DNA of 64,000 nucleotides from BJGV01 sp964196335 (GCA_965238155.1 OZ250175.1:1426001-1490000), one strand, 5' to 3'. Shown: positions 18,244 through 27,496, counted from the first letter of the stretch. Notes: generated by a model from the letters alone, not told the origin. A program made the numbers and translations.

Positions 18244-18429
18244 TTATTTTAGTTTTGGATCGATGTAGTCCCAAGACTGAGAAAATTCTGAGCATGCTGT
18301 CGTGGTAGGATCAAAAATACCAGGGTCATCCAAGGTTGCTGCATTGACAATAAAATGAAAGGGATGGTTCTTCCATAGATTCATATTGAACTGCGCAACA
18401 GGCTCAATGCCCTTTCCATTTGTTAGCCT
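18244..18429 (-). pseudogene. Unidentified C-terminal gene fragment
   Basis: An open frame of about 61 codons without a convincing start, ending in SQSWDYIDPKLK then TAA. The composition (NLWKNHPFHFIVNAATLDD) looks coding. Upstream the frame closes at a TGA. Probably the tail of a degraded gene; parent family not recognised. Confidence 0.35.
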
Positions 18430-18461
18430 TTGTCACAGTTACTTCTCCTTTCGAAATACAA

Positions 18462-18564
18462 CTTTCCTAATTTCAAAATGCCAACAAATATACCATTAAA
18501 TTCATTGGATACTACTGGACCGCTATAGACGTGAATGTCTGCTTTTGGCACAAAGCAGACATTT
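18462..18564 (+). repeat. Composite repeat type A, copy A2 (left end missing)
   Basis: Has the block CCAACAAATATACCATTAAA, GGATACTACTGGACCGC and a terminal palindrome, but no tRNA-like end. Followed by the module TCTCCGTTATACAG before the RcnB-like gene. Confidence 0.8.
18533..18564 (+). repeat. 33-bp palindromic repeat, copy 4 (end of A2)
   Basis: GTCTGC paired with GCAGAC: a compensated arm variant. Confidence 0.9.
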
Positions 18565-18646
18565 ATAGACAGACTCTGAGCTTAAGTATCTCCTCGGTTC
18601 TCCGTTATACAGTTATTGCCTTAATGATTTATATTCAGGAGGAGAG

Positions 18647-19011
18647 ATGAGGCACTATTTACTCTTACTACCATGCTTGTTATTAGGAGCTTGTGCTTCT
18701 ACACCGCCATGGGGGCCGCCGGGTGGACACGTCTACGGGGTCATCATCATGCCAAAAAACATTATAAAGGCCATTGCCCTCCTGGCTTAGCCAAGAAGGG
18801 ATGTATTCCTCCGGGACAAGCAAAGAAATGGAGAAGAGGTTACCCATTGGCACGAGGCGTGATTTTTCACGAGTTATCCCACAGAATGGCAAGACATTTG
18901 GGAAGGCCTCCGGCCGGGCATCGGTTTATACGTGTTGCTCAGGACATTCTATTGATTGCAGTGGGATCAAATATGGTTGTTGACGCAGTTTATGATCTAA
19001 ATAATATGTAG
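18647..19011 (+). pseudogene. RcnB-family lipoprotein, frameshifted
   Basis: The frame from ATG 18647 (after AGGAGGAGAG) encodes a lipoprotein signal with lipobox LLGAC and then PPWGPPGGHVYG. The main body lies in another frame: GHHHAKKHYKGHCPPGLAKK, GCIPPGQAKKW, then FHELSHRMARHLGRPPAGHR and VAQDILLIAVGS, matching the RcnB/YdhR-like periplasmic domain. The two join at the GGGG run near 18737-18740, where one more G would restore the frame. RcnB relatives act in periplasmic Ni/Co homeostasis; that role here is inference. Confidence 0.75.
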
Positions 19012-19038
19012 TACTTCGAATATAGGAAATAAAGGATT

Positions 19039-19620
19039 ATGAAGAATAAAAATCTGGAACGGGTAAAATTTGGATTGTATGGTCTGGTGATTACCCTCAT
19101 TTTTAGTGTTTGCACTACTACAGCGACAGCCGGTAGTCCGGCAGAAGATCGGCAAGAATATCTTGCCATGAAAAATAAAACTCTTTCGGACCTGTATAAG
19201 GTTAAACCCGAAGCGAAAGCTAAGATTGCCAAAGCACCCGGCTATGCGGTTTTCAGTAACGCAAATATTAATGTGATTTTTGCAAGTTTTGGTGGAGGGT
19301 ATGGAGTTGTACAGCCAAAGGGCGCTAAGCCTGTTTATATGCATATGGGTGAAGTTGGTATCGGATTTGGACTGGGTGTTAAAGATTTTCGTGCCATATT
19401 TGTCTTCCATGACAAAGCAACCATGACTAATTTTATTAACAGCGGCTGGGAGTTTGGTGCGCAAGCTGATGCTGCGGCTAAAGCCAGTGATAAAGGAGCG
19501 GCTGTAGGAGGAGAGGTCGTAATCGACGGTATAACTATTTACCAGTTAACAGAAGCCGGGCTGGCACTTCAGGCTACGGTTAAAGGAACTAAGTTCTGGA
19601 AGAACGATAAGTTGAATTAA
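19039..19620 (+). CDS. Secreted YSC84/SYLF-domain lipid-binding protein
   Basis: 193 aa. Signal peptide about residues 1-32. The SYLF pattern follows: APGYAVFSNANINVIFASFG, GGYGVV and GVGFG-like GEVGIGFGLGVKDFRAIFVF, ending in VKGTKFWKNDKLN. YSC84 domains bind phosphoinositides in eukaryotes; the bacterial role is unclear. A rho-independent terminator follows 35 bp after the stop. It may be transcribed with the RcnB-like gene 28 bp upstream. Confidence 0.87.
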   Translation: MKNKNLERVKFGLYGLVITLIFSVCTTTATAGSPAEDRQEYLAMKNKTLSDLYKVKPEAKAKIAKAPGYAVFSNANINVIFASFGGGYGVVQPKGAKPVYMHMGEVGIGFGLGVKDFRAIFVFHDKATMTNFINSGWEFGAQADAAAKASDKGAAVGGEVVIDGITIYQLTEAGLALQATVKGTKFWKNDKLN

Positions 19621-19655
19621 GTATGCGCCACATATCTTTATAACAGAATAATCTG

Positions 19656-19678
19656 CCCGACCTGGTGTCGGGTTTTTT
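19656..19678 (+). terminator. Rho-independent terminator
   Basis: CCCGAC, loop, GTCGGG, then TTTTTT; follows the YSC84 gene. Confidence 0.88.
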
Positions 19679-19718
19679 ATGTATCCCTGATACGTCCACT
19701 TTTAGCATACAGTGGATA

Positions 19719-20312
19719 CTAATATGCTCCATTCCATCCTTTAAAACCAGCTTTAGCCATTAGACTACCCAGACACATAACTAATAATGAGAAAATAGAT
19801 AGCCAAACTAAATCTTTTAAGTATCGCTCAGATTTTTTAATTAGATGTTTGTTTATTACTAAATTTTTCCCATTTTCCCTTATATCAACCGCACTCTCAT
19901 ATCTCCTTTTCTTTATAATCTTTAACCTACTCTGTATCTCATTCAGTCTTTCTTTTTTCTTCTCTGAATACGCCCTTTTCTTCTTTGCATGTTCTGCTAG
20001 ACTACGTATTAACATAAGCTTTGAACGTTCTTCTTCCTTAGATTCCTGTAAATGGCTCTCCACATAATGATTAAGCATCTCTACGTTTTTAGTTATGTCG
20101 TGTACTTTTATTTCTACCAAGTTCCGCTTGAATTCAATACTTTCATTACTTAATACCGCGCTGCTAATTAGTCCATGTATAAAAAATGTGAAGTAACTCA
20201 ATCCCATTATCGGAAAAACTACAAGGAATATTCCAAATATCACATATAACTTATATAACTTGTCAGTTGGACCGGGAGCCTGGCATTCCTCCTCAAATGT
20301 ATATTGTGCCAT
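19719..20312 (-). CDS. Membrane-anchored coiled-coil protein (197 aa)
   Basis: A hydrophobic segment at about residues 20-52 and another at about 168-187 flank a highly charged central region (SKEEERSKLMLIRSL, EHAKKKRAYSEKKKERLNEI) predicted to be coiled coil. Cysteines near the N-terminus (EEECQAPG). No family recognised; the two-helix hairpin topology suggests the coil is on one side of the inner membrane. Confidence 0.6.
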   Translation of the reverse strand: MAQYTFEEECQAPGPTDKLYKLYVIFGIFLVVFPIMGLSYFTFFIHGLISSAVLSNESIEFKRNLVEIKVHDITKNVEMLNHYVESHLQESKEEERSKLMLIRSLAEHAKKKRAYSEKKKERLNEIQSRLKIIKKRRYESAVDIRENGKNLVINKHLIKKSERYLKDLVWLSIFSLLVMCLGSLMAKAGFKGWNGAY

Positions 20313-20468
20313 CTATATCCATCCGTTTTTAGTTATCCTGTCATTGTTTTAAATAACTTCCTGACTTACGTAAATATAGGAGTACATCAAGTATAGAAAG
20401 TTCAGATTCAAATGAATTGTTTCTATTCAGAAGAAATCACTAAACTATTTTATACGAACCTACTTTAT

Positions 20469-20501
20469 GAACGTCTCCTTTTGGCACAAAGCGGACATTC
20501 A
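20469..20501 (+). repeat. 33-bp palindromic repeat, copy 5
   Basis: One mismatch in the left arm (CTCC for CCGC). Upstream of the barrel-protein gene. Confidence 0.85.
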
Positions 20502-20557
20502 GAATACCTGTATCTAAGGTGATTTGTTTTGGAATAAATAGAAGTACGGTATAACAT

Positions 20558-20578
20558 CATGCGGCATCTTGCCGCATG
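20558..20578 (+). promoter_or_regulatory. Hairpin upstream of 20675 gene
   Basis: CATGCGGCA and TGCCGCATG, a 9-bp perfect stem with a 3-nt loop and no T-tract. Confidence 0.6.
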
Positions 20579-20585
20579 TGCCGCT

Positions 20586-20601
20586 TTGTCACATGTGACA
20601 A
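20586..20601. promoter_or_regulatory. 16-bp perfect palindrome, probable operator
   Basis: TTGTCACATGTGACAA, 74 bp before the barrel-protein start. Perfect dyad typical of a dimeric regulator site; the regulator is unknown. Confidence 0.55.
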
Positions 20602-20636
20602 TTTGTCTAATGTTCAGATAGCAAATATTGTGTCTT

Positions 20637-20668
20637 AATAACATTCAAATAATTTCCTGAATGTTATT
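20637..20668 (+). promoter_or_regulatory. Hairpin overlapping the start region
   Basis: An 11-bp perfect stem, AATAACATTCA with TGAATGTTATT and a 10-nt loop, ending 6 bp before the ATG at 20675. It would sequester the initiation region of the mRNA. No other ribosome-binding site is obvious. Confidence 0.5.
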
Positions 20669-20674
20669 GGGCCA

Positions 20675-21715
20675 ATGATGTTTCAAACAAAAAAATATTT
20701 TCTGAGATATTTTGTGGTATTGACAGTTGCTATTTACAGTAATGTAGCTTTAGCCGATCATGGTTCAATAGGATTTGGAATTGGTACCGCATCTCCGGTT
20801 ATTACACAAACGGGTATAACCCTGCCTCAGGGTATGATTGCAACAGGTTTAATTACGCAATTTACGCAATTCGACAATGTTTCAGCCAGCAGATTAATGG
20901 CTATAAGTGCTTCCGCCTCGAGTGAACCTCGTGGTGATGTCCACAGTACAAAATCTCTTACAATCCCGTCAGTATTTGCAGCAATTGGCGTGACCGACGA
21001 TTTGACGTTAGGGGTAAGACTTCCTTATGTACGACGTGATGGCTTGATTTCAGCACATGACTTTGGCAGCGAACTTCATAACCAGGGAAATCCGGATGGG
21101 TTTGGTGGTGTTTCCATCTTTGGTCAATACCGTGTCTTTCGCTCTGAGGATAACTTAAATCACCTGTCTATAGTTGTGGCCCTTAAAACCCCGACCGGTG
21201 CAAAACGCCTGGATGATGCAGATGGTGAATTAATTGAAACACATTCTCAACCCAGTGCCGGATCATGGAATCCGTCTTTTGGTCTTTCTTTTACGCGTGC
21301 TATGGGTAAGTTCTCATTTGATTCCAGTGTCCTTTATACGGTTGCAACCACAGGCACTCAAAATACTAATCTTGGTGATCTTTTTGATTATAATTTTGCA
21401 CTTTCCTATGCCTTTGTCGGTGAAGCAAAAGATGCCCTGTTCTCTTCCAGCAATCAGTCACAGTGGACAGGTATTCTGGAATTAAACGGTACCTGGCAGG
21501 ATTATCTGAAAAGTGGTGGTATGACAGATCCAAATTCGGGGGGTAATATTGTTTATATCTCACCAGGAGTGAGATACTCCAGTGGTGGCAACTGGAATAC
21601 TGCTTTATCAATAGGAACCCCCATAGTTAAAGAATCAAATGGGTTTCAAACAGATCCGGATTACCGGATTACTTTTCGCTTTGTAATCGTACTAGATCCG
21701 CTTAATGCTTCTTAA
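20675..21715 (+). CDS. Outer-membrane beta-barrel protein, transporter-like
   Basis: 346 aa. Signal peptide about residues 1-27 ending in ALADHG. The mature part is rich in amphipathic strands (LTLGVRLPYVRRDGL, SIVVALKTPTGAKRLDD, WNPSFGLSFTRAMGKFSF, PGVRYSSGGNWNTALSIG) and ends in RFVIVLDPLNAS. The pattern fits the phenol-degradation MetA-like/transporter barrel group found next to metal or redox proteins. It precedes a secreted sialidase-like gene, so the two may form an export or envelope unit. Three dyads precede the start. Confidence 0.75.
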   Translation: MMFQTKKYFLRYFVVLTVAIYSNVALADHGSIGFGIGTASPVITQTGITLPQGMIATGLITQFTQFDNVSASRLMAISASASSEPRGDVHSTKSLTIPSVFAAIGVTDDLTLGVRLPYVRRDGLISAHDFGSELHNQGNPDGFGGVSIFGQYRVFRSEDNLNHLSIVVALKTPTGAKRLDDADGELIETHSQPSAGSWNPSFGLSFTRAMGKFSFDSSVLYTVATTGTQNTNLGDLFDYNFALSYAFVGEAKDALFSSSNQSQWTGILELNGTWQDYLKSGGMTDPNSGGNIVYISPGVRYSSGGNWNTALSIGTPIVKESNGFQTDPDYRITFRFVIVLDPLNAS

Positions 21716-21837
21716 AATAGCTATTGTATTTGCTCTGGTTCCGAATTAATCTGACTAAATACTCCTGATTACGATTACTCAATTATGGAGTATGTTTCTC
21801 AATTCCATAACTAAAGCCCTGAGAAAATATCTTTCAG

Positions 21838-23042
21838 ATGTCTATTCTAAATCGATACTTGTTTCTCCGGTATGCTCTGCTAGTATGCTCGATAGCGGTA
21901 AGTACTGCTAGCTATGGCGGAAATATCATTTCCAAGAGTGATACGGCTGATTACACACCCTATCCTAACGGTGGAGGTATGCGTGTCTCTACTACATTTG
22001 GACCGGATGGGCGGTTATGGCGGGTTGTTCCGGAGAAAAAGTTTATTTATGTGGACTACTCAACTGATCTCGGTAAAACTTTCAGTGTGCCGGTACGAAT
22101 CAATAAGAAGTCTCAACACATCAAAGTAAGCAGACAAAATCGTCCTGACATCGCTGTAGACCATTCTGGTCGGATCATAGTTATTTATACTGTAAAAATA
22201 GCCCATAAAACGACCCAGCTCCTTAGCATATCCAATGATAGTGGTCGTAGTTTCTCAGTGCCGATAACTTTGAGTAAGAAGGCACCCGAGGCCATATCTT
22301 ATCTAGGCCGGCTGGCTTTGAGTCCATCCGGACAAGTTTATGCCTTATGGCTTGATGAACGCGAACATACTGATTGGAGAAAACCCGGGTACTCAATTTA
22401 TTCTACAATGTTGGGTAACGGAAATACTTCTGCATTGGTTAATCATAAGATGGTAACTTCCTTATGTGAATGTTGTCGCATTGCCGTAGCTTTTGATAAC
22501 GATAATCAACCTGTATTATTTACCGCTTTATTTATCCGAACAATATCCGTGATCATGGTCTTATTAGAAGACCCTCAGAAGGCGAGAAACCACATTCCTG
22601 GCGTGTTACCTTTGATCAATGGAAAATCAGAGGCTGCCCGGAACACGGGCCCGCAATTTCAATTAGTAGAGAAGGCGAATATCACATTGCGTGGTTTACA
22701 CAAGGCAGTACCCGCCAAGGCTTGTTTTATGCCTATTCATCAGACCGTGGATTACACTTTTCGAATCCATTACCATTTGGCACATTGGAAAATATGTCTG
22801 GTTATCCGGACGTCCTGGCTAATGGAAAGCACATCTTCCTGACATGGAAAGAGTTTGATGGGACTAAAACGAATCTTCTGGTAATGCAATCAAAGAATGG
22901 GGGACAGAGTTGGTTGCCATCCAAGCCAATTGCAGAAAGTACAGTAGATTCTGATATTCCGTTTTTGTTAAGAAATCCTAAAGGAGTGTTCGTATCATGG
23001 AACACCAAAGATGAGGGTTACCGTCTAATTCCTCTGGACTGA
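21838..23042 (+). pseudogene. Secreted sialidase-like (BNR/Asp-box) beta-propeller protein, frameshifted
   Basis: The N-terminal part has a signal peptide (to about residue 27) and repeated propeller strands (SISNDSGRSFSVPITL, TDLGKTFSVPVRI) with the unusual CECCR motif. After PVLF near 22520 the frame changes. The continuing frame reads RFIYPNNIRDHGLIRRP, then AYSSDRGLHFSNPLPFG, and ends at 23042. One missing or two extra bases explain it; both parts together give about 400 residues. CxCC-bearing propellers of this kind are found with copper or heme export genes. A catalytic sialidase activity is not implied. Confidence 0.78.
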
Positions 23043-23078
23043 AATACTAATTCCGGAGAGTAGATTTTCTGATAAGTT

Positions 23079-23110
23079 GAATGTCTGCTTTTGGCACAAA
23101 GCAGACACTC
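23079..23110 (+). repeat. 33-bp palindromic repeat, copy 6
   Basis: Lies between the ends of the convergent sialidase-like and azoreductase genes. Confidence 0.88.
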
Positions 23111-23114
23111 AGAA

Positions 23115-23789
23115 TTAAGACATAACTCGGTGGCGCACTTGGGCTATTTCCCCGGCTATCTGCTTAATAACTTTTGGTATAGTCAAATAGGCATTTTCTT
23201 TAGACTGTTCATGTCGTATATCACCAAATTCCTGGAATTCAACTCTTATTTCGTGTTGCCTATCAACTCCAAGATATTTGCTGACGGCGCGAAAATGTGG
23301 GTCTAAATGATTCATGTCTTCTCTAACTCCGCCAACTTCAAAACCAAATTCACCACTAGAAGTTAGAAGTACCAGAGTTTTGCCATACATAGTAGGTTCC
23401 AATGGAGAGTCTCCTCGGCTTAAATCAAAAGTAAATGTTTTGTTAACTCTGATTACTTGATCAACCCATGACTTTAGTGAGGCCGGCATGCCATAGTTAT
23501 ACATCGGTGTTTATATTAAAATAATATCTGCTTTAGTTAATTCTTCAATTAACGTATCTGATAAAGCCAGTATCGAGTTTTGCCTATCAGACCTTTTAGC
23601 TTCGGGTGTAAAAACAGCCGCAATCCAATTCTCCGAAATAAATTTAGGTGGTTTGCTACCAATATCACGATATATAAATTGATCATTAGGATATTTTGCA
23701 ACCCATTGGGTAGCAAATTCCTTGGCCAAAGCTCTCGAAATGGACCGCCGCTTACGTGCACTTGAATCAATATGAAGAATAGTTGTCAT
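23115..23789 (-). pseudogene. FMN-dependent NADH-azoreductase (AzoR-like) with in-frame stop
   Basis: The N-terminal part begins MTTILHIDSSARKRRSIS, the FMN-phosphate-binding loop of AzoR, and reads to KADIILI. A TAA codon at 23511-23513 then interrupts it. The same frame continues TPMYNYGMPASLKSWVDQ, the next conserved AzoR motif, and on to the end of a normal-length protein (about 224 codons in all). The reading frame is not shifted, so this is a nonsense change, or a mutated codon between the two motifs. It is transcribed away from a TetR gene with shared operator-like sites. Confidence 0.85.
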
Positions 23790-23862
23790 CGACTTTCCCT
23801 AGAAAAAAATTACCTTGCTATCTAAAAACATCTTGTATAGATCGTTCTTTATTTTCATCTAC

Positions 23863-23961
23863 TTATTTTACAAAGAAAGGTGTTACGTAACTCGTTGCAA
23901 CATAGACAAACACACCAAAACTCACCGTAAGTAGTAAACTAAAAATTGTTAGAGTAATCAT
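23863..23961 (-). CDS. Small single-pass membrane protein (32 aa)
   Basis: ATG at 23959-23961 preceded by TAGGAGAAAT. The peptide MITLTIFSLLLTVSFGVF continues hydrophobic to FFVK. It lies between the operator-like site at 23995 and the azoreductase gene, so it is probably the first cistron of that transcript. Confidence 0.55.
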   Translation of the reverse strand: MITLTIFSLLLTVSFGVFVYVATSYVTPFFVK

Positions 23962-23994
23962 TTTATTTCTCCTAAAAGTTGTATAAATATTTAT

Positions 23995-24011
23995 AACGTT
24001 CGTTCTGTAAT
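23995..24011. promoter_or_regulatory. Candidate TetR operator, copy 1
   Basis: AACGTTCGTTCTGTAAT, matching 15 of 17 positions of the site at 24639-24655 on the other side of the tetR gene. Confidence 0.5.
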
Positions 24012-24026
24012 AGGGTAAAAAAATAT

Positions 24027-24608
24027 CTAGTTTTTTACTGCTGATAAAGCAACATCAACAATATTGCGTAATTCCTTCCTTTTCTCTTCATTTTTTCCAA
24101 CGTTAACTAACCCGGAAAGAAAACAAGCTAGATAACTGGCTAAAATTTTGCAGTTTTTCTCATTACTGATTTCACCCATATCCTGTGCTGCTTTCAAACA
24201 ACTGTAAAAAGATACATTAAACCCAGAAAGAAGTGATTTAACTTTCTGATTAACCTCTTCACTCAATATCTCTTTCTCAGTAACTGAATTAAATAAAAGG
24301 CAACCTTTGCAATCCTTTGTAGCAGCATAGTCCACTCTATTATCAAATAACTTTTCAATGTTACTTAGTCCCAAGGGCTTTTTTGTAAGAATGTCGCTCA
24401 GTTCCTTAATCGATTTATTAACATATTCATCGATACACAAAAGAAACAATCTCTCCTTGTCGCCAAATTCGTTATATAGACTATGTTTATTTAAACCTGT
24501 TCGAGCTACCACCTCGTTTATGGAAGTTGCTTCAAATCCCTTCTCCCAGAATAAATTTGTGGTTTTCTTTAGTACCTCATCCCGATCATATTCTCTTGGT
24601 CTACTCAT
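24027..24608 (-). CDS. TetR family transcriptional regulator
   Basis: 193 aa. N-terminal helix-turn-helix: EVLKKTTNLFWEKGFEATSI then NEVVARTGLNKHSLYNEFGD (about 10-50), which is the TetR signature. The C-terminal ligand domain contains KDCKGCLLFNS, typical of the regulators next to oxidoreductases. Near-identical palindromic sites flank the gene, so it probably represses itself and the downstream small-protein/azoreductase unit. Confidence 0.9.
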   Translation of the reverse strand: MSRPREYDRDEVLKKTTNLFWEKGFEATSINEVVARTGLNKHSLYNEFGDKERLFLLCIDEYVNKSIKELSDILTKKPLGLSNIEKLFDNRVDYAATKDCKGCLLFNSVTEKEILSEEVNQKVKSLLSGFNVSFYSCLKAAQDMGEISNEKNCKILASYLACFLSGLVNVGKNEEKRKELRNIVDVALSAVKN

Positions 24609-24638
24609 ATTTTGTTAGCTCCTTTGAAATAATAATAC

Positions 24639-24655
24639 AACGGTCGTTCTGTTAT
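24639..24655. promoter_or_regulatory. Candidate TetR operator, copy 2
   Basis: AACGGTCGTTCTGTTAT in the tetR promoter region; the core AACGGTCGTT is close to dyad-symmetric. Confidence 0.55.
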
Positions 24656-24699
24656 GTCAAGTCCAAAATATAATTAAATACCTATAGGGCCCTATCTTG

Positions 24700-24855
24700 G
24701 GTGGCGGGAATCGATTTGTAGCCTGTAACCCATGCTACAAACTAATCCAGATTTTTTCAATTTTATAGATGCCAACAAATATACCATTAAATTCATTGGA
24801 TGCTACTTGACTGCTTTAGACGCAACTGTCCAGTTTGGCACAAGGCAGACGTTCA
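24700..24855 (+). repeat. Composite repeat type A, copy A3
   Basis: GGTGGCGGGAATCG end, GTAGCCTGTAACC, then CCAACAAATATACCATTAAA and GGATGCTACTTGACTGC, ending in a palindrome. Followed by CAGTATCCCCTCTAAG and TTATCCGTTATATAG. Confidence 0.85.
24824..24855 (+). repeat. 33-bp palindromic repeat, copy 7 (end of A3)
   Basis: Degraded copy (CAGTTTGGCACAAGGCAG). Confidence 0.8.
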
Positions 24856-24930
24856 GAAGCCCCCCTTCCTCAGTATCCCCTCTAAGTTATCCGTTATATA
24901 GATGTAGATAAACAATTTACTATATTAAGA

Positions 24931-25314
24931 ATGAAACATATCTACTCATTACTGGTAATAGTTATCGGCGCGCTTGCTTGTAATGCTTATGCACATGCTG
25001 AATGGGAGTTTGTTAGCGGAAATAATAAGTTTAATTATTACTACGACTCTGCAACTATTCATAAACCAGAAAATATAGTCAAAGTATGGACTCTATATGA
25101 TCATTTTCAACTATTTACTTCGCACAATGTCAAGCCACATATGTTCATGATGGTACTAGGTGAGTTCGACTGCAAAAAAGAAGCACATAGAACACTTTAT
25201 ACATCTACGTACTCAGAAAAGATGGGAAAAGGAGAAATGATTGAAAAAGACGGAAGCCATGAACTTACTGGTAAGTGGCATTCTGTTCCTCCGGTAAGTT
25301 TTTTTATACATTGA
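24931..25314 (+). CDS. Secreted surface-adhesin-E-like protein (127 aa)
   Basis: Signal peptide about residues 1-22 (GALACNAYAHA). The body resembles small adhesin E-type proteins: AEWEFVSGNNKFNYYYD, VKVWTLYDHF, and a Cys in GEFDCKKEAHRTLY. The end differs from its paralogues at 52020 and 56087, which close with WxFACKK/R; here the protein stops at SFFIH, so the last Cys is lost. Downstream of the ATCCGTTATA module. Confidence 0.65.
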   Translation: MKHIYSLLVIVIGALACNAYAHAEWEFVSGNNKFNYYYDSATIHKPENIVKVWTLYDHFQLFTSHNVKPHMFMMVLGEFDCKKEAHRTLYTSTYSEKMGKGEMIEKDGSHELTGKWHSVPPVSFFIH

Positions 25315-25415
25315 TGAGTGTTGCATGCAAATAAAATTAACTAAGTTATTCAGAATAGAAATAAAACAATATGGATAAAGCATCAATCTCAGCCCATGAT
25401 TGGGTTTCTATATGT

Positions 25416-25447
25416 GAATGTCCGCTTTTTGCACAAAGCAGACGATC
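25416..25447 (+). repeat. 33-bp palindromic repeat, copy 8
   Basis: Loop TTTGCAC; right arm degraded (GACGATC). Confidence 0.85.
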
Positions 25448-25494
25448 ATTGTGGGATTAAAAATAGGAGTGCCCTTAAAATATAAATAACAAAT

Positions 25495-26091
25495 TTAAAT
25501 AAAGGCAGACCCCCACACTTTATTAAATACAACTTCTGAAATAGTCTTTCTTGCTCTTGGAGTCCTGTCTCGTAGTGATAGCGGATCTGTAGCAGTTTCA
25601 TTTAAATCCGGATAACCTATAGCAATTGCGATAAGTACCTCATAATTTTCTGGAATCGCATATATTTCCCTCGCTTTCTGTGGTTCGATACCAATCATTT
25701 GGTGAACAGATATTCCTCTTGTAGTTGCCTCAAAGGACAAATGTGAAACTGCAGCACCTAAGTCATGCATCGCCGCTTTGTTCTCTTTGCCATTCCGATC
25801 AAAAGTGAGGTGCGTGATTCCGAGCATCAGAATGCTAGAGTTTTTTGCCCACACTTGATTTGCTTTCACAAGACACAATAATAGTTTTTCAAATTCATCT
25901 GTTTGTTCTTTGGGTGCAATTATGAAGCGCCAAGGTTGCTCGTTATAAGAAGAAGGTGCCCAGCGAGCAGCTTCAAGTAGCGAGAGTAAGTCCTCCCTTG
26001 GAATTATGCGATCCGGTAAAAACTTATATGGGCTCCATCGGTTTTCAATAAACTCATGAATAGGATAGTCTGTATTCGCTTTTTTAATCAT
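25495..26091 (-). CDS. Nitroreductase family flavoprotein
   Basis: 198 aa. FMN-binding N-terminus IENRWSPYKF (about 15-24), then LLEAARWAPSSYNEQPWRFI (about 38-57), and the C-terminal VLIAIAIGYPD. Likely NAD(P)H-dependent reduction of nitro or quinone compounds. Separated from the next minus-strand gene by about 90 bp; no partner suggests a specific pathway. Confidence 0.9.
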   Translation of the reverse strand: MIKKANTDYPIHEFIENRWSPYKFLPDRIIPREDLLSLLEAARWAPSSYNEQPWRFIIAPKEQTDEFEKLLLCLVKANQVWAKNSSILMLGITHLTFDRNGKENKAAMHDLGAAVSHLSFEATTRGISVHQMIGIEPQKAREIYAIPENYEVLIAIAIGYPDLNETATDPLSLRDRTPRARKTISEVVFNKVWGSAFI

Positions 26092-26183
26092 AATAAATTC
26101 CTACTAATATTTAATTAGTCGCATAAACTACATCTACGATGTGCGCAAATAACAATGTTTTCCAATGCCAACTCTCAGTCTCG

Positions 26184-27437
26184 TCAAATAGCATTCCCAC
26201 TCATAGCGATTCTAGTGTAGCTCTTGATTTCTTGATCCAATTCATCAAAATCAACCAATCCATGCTTTAGGTCTTCGCTAATTTCTTCACTAGCCGCGCC
26301 CACGAGCATTCCAAGGATCATTCCCCGATGAACATTGTCACCACCAGCGTTTACATTTGCAAGAAGTGAAGCACTGAAATCAAAATTATTTCTGCGTGCC
26401 AAGTAGAGCAATAATGGCAAGCCATGCTCAGAATAGCAGGCAGTACCAATGGTTTTGCGTATAATTTTTTCTTCACTATATTCCTTTACTATGCGTGCCA
26501 ACTCAAATGGTCTATCTGAAAGTTCCGTATGTAGTTTCCACATTTCTTCTTTTGGAATATTTCCTGGCCCATCATGTTCACGATAAGCAGCGTAGAGTTT
26601 TTCACCTGTGATTTTGGGCGCCCTGATTTCGCCAGCATATAAGTCAGCAGTTTTAATAGGATCAATGCCATCCAACAGTTTATGCACAAGAGGAACTAAA
26701 ACAGCCAAAGCACTTGCCACATTTTCTGAGTGATGTGTGAGATTCTGATGCTGCAATGCAATACCAAGTCCCTGATATGCGCTATTCGCTATTAATGATG
26801 TAACCATGGGACCAACCACCCCACCATGAGAACCAATCGACCAGATATTTCGCTGAAATTCTGCACAAAGATGCGATGGAAGTCCGATTGAATAATTCTC
26901 AAACCACCTGCGCAGATAAACCTCAGTATAAGGATCACGATTTAGGCCGGGAGTTGTCTGGTGAGTAATGAAGTCACGAAGGAAAGCCCGTGGATTATAA
27001 CGTTTAGATTGGATCACCGAGCGCATCAACACACGAATAAGCTGCGCTCCACGCGTATTTTCTCCGGCCTTAAGTCCATGATGATAATGATAGCGATCTT
27101 GTAGACTAGGTACTGAATTACCGTGCTCCGATTCTCTATCGTTGGTTGAAATATCAAATGATCCATAACTAGTATTATAAAAACACGCATGTTCATGAAG
27201 AATGTCGTAAGGCCTTCTTAGCTTATGCGCATTTTTCACGTCAGGGTTATACTTCATACCAACCATGAAACTTTCCGGATGTGGATGAGGAGGATCAGTG
27301 TATCCGGTTACCCCGCCATCGAAGGTCTTCTTAATGTTTTCAATACTATAAAACCAATGGGCAGGCATCGCTAAGGCATCGCCAATAAAAAACCCCCAAA
27401 GAGCATTTTCAATACGTACTTTTTTATTAATGACCAT
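26184..27437 (-). CDS. ADP-ribosylglycohydrolase family protein
   Basis: 417 aa. ARH fold: GFFIGDALAMPAHWFYS (about 15-31) corresponds to the GxxxGDALG metal-site helix, and NVNAGGDNVHRGMILGMLVG (about 363-382) to the second Asp-Asp metal site. The family removes ADP-ribose from arginine or hydrolyses ADP-ribosyl compounds. It belongs to the larger bacterial subgroup with an insertion containing YHYHHGLKAGENT. Substrate unknown. Confidence 0.86.
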   Translation of the reverse strand: MVINKKVRIENALWGFFIGDALAMPAHWFYSIENIKKTFDGGVTGYTDPPHPHPESFMVGMKYNPDVKNAHKLRRPYDILHEHACFYNTSYGSFDISTNDRESEHGNSVPSLQDRYHYHHGLKAGENTRGAQLIRVLMRSVIQSKRYNPRAFLRDFITHQTTPGLNRDPYTEVYLRRWFENYSIGLPSHLCAEFQRNIWSIGSHGGVVGPMVTSLIANSAYQGLGIALQHQNLTHHSENVASALAVLVPLVHKLLDGIDPIKTADLYAGEIRAPKITGEKLYAAYREHDGPGNIPKEEMWKLHTELSDRPFELARIVKEYSEEKIIRKTIGTACYSEHGLPLLLYLARRNNFDFSASLLANVNAGGDNVHRGMILGMLVGAASEEISEDLKHGLVDFDELDQEIKSYTRIAMSGNAI

Positions 27438-27496
27438 AGAACTCTTTTAAAAACAGTTAATAACTTTATAAATATCCGAAATCACCTTTTAGAATA

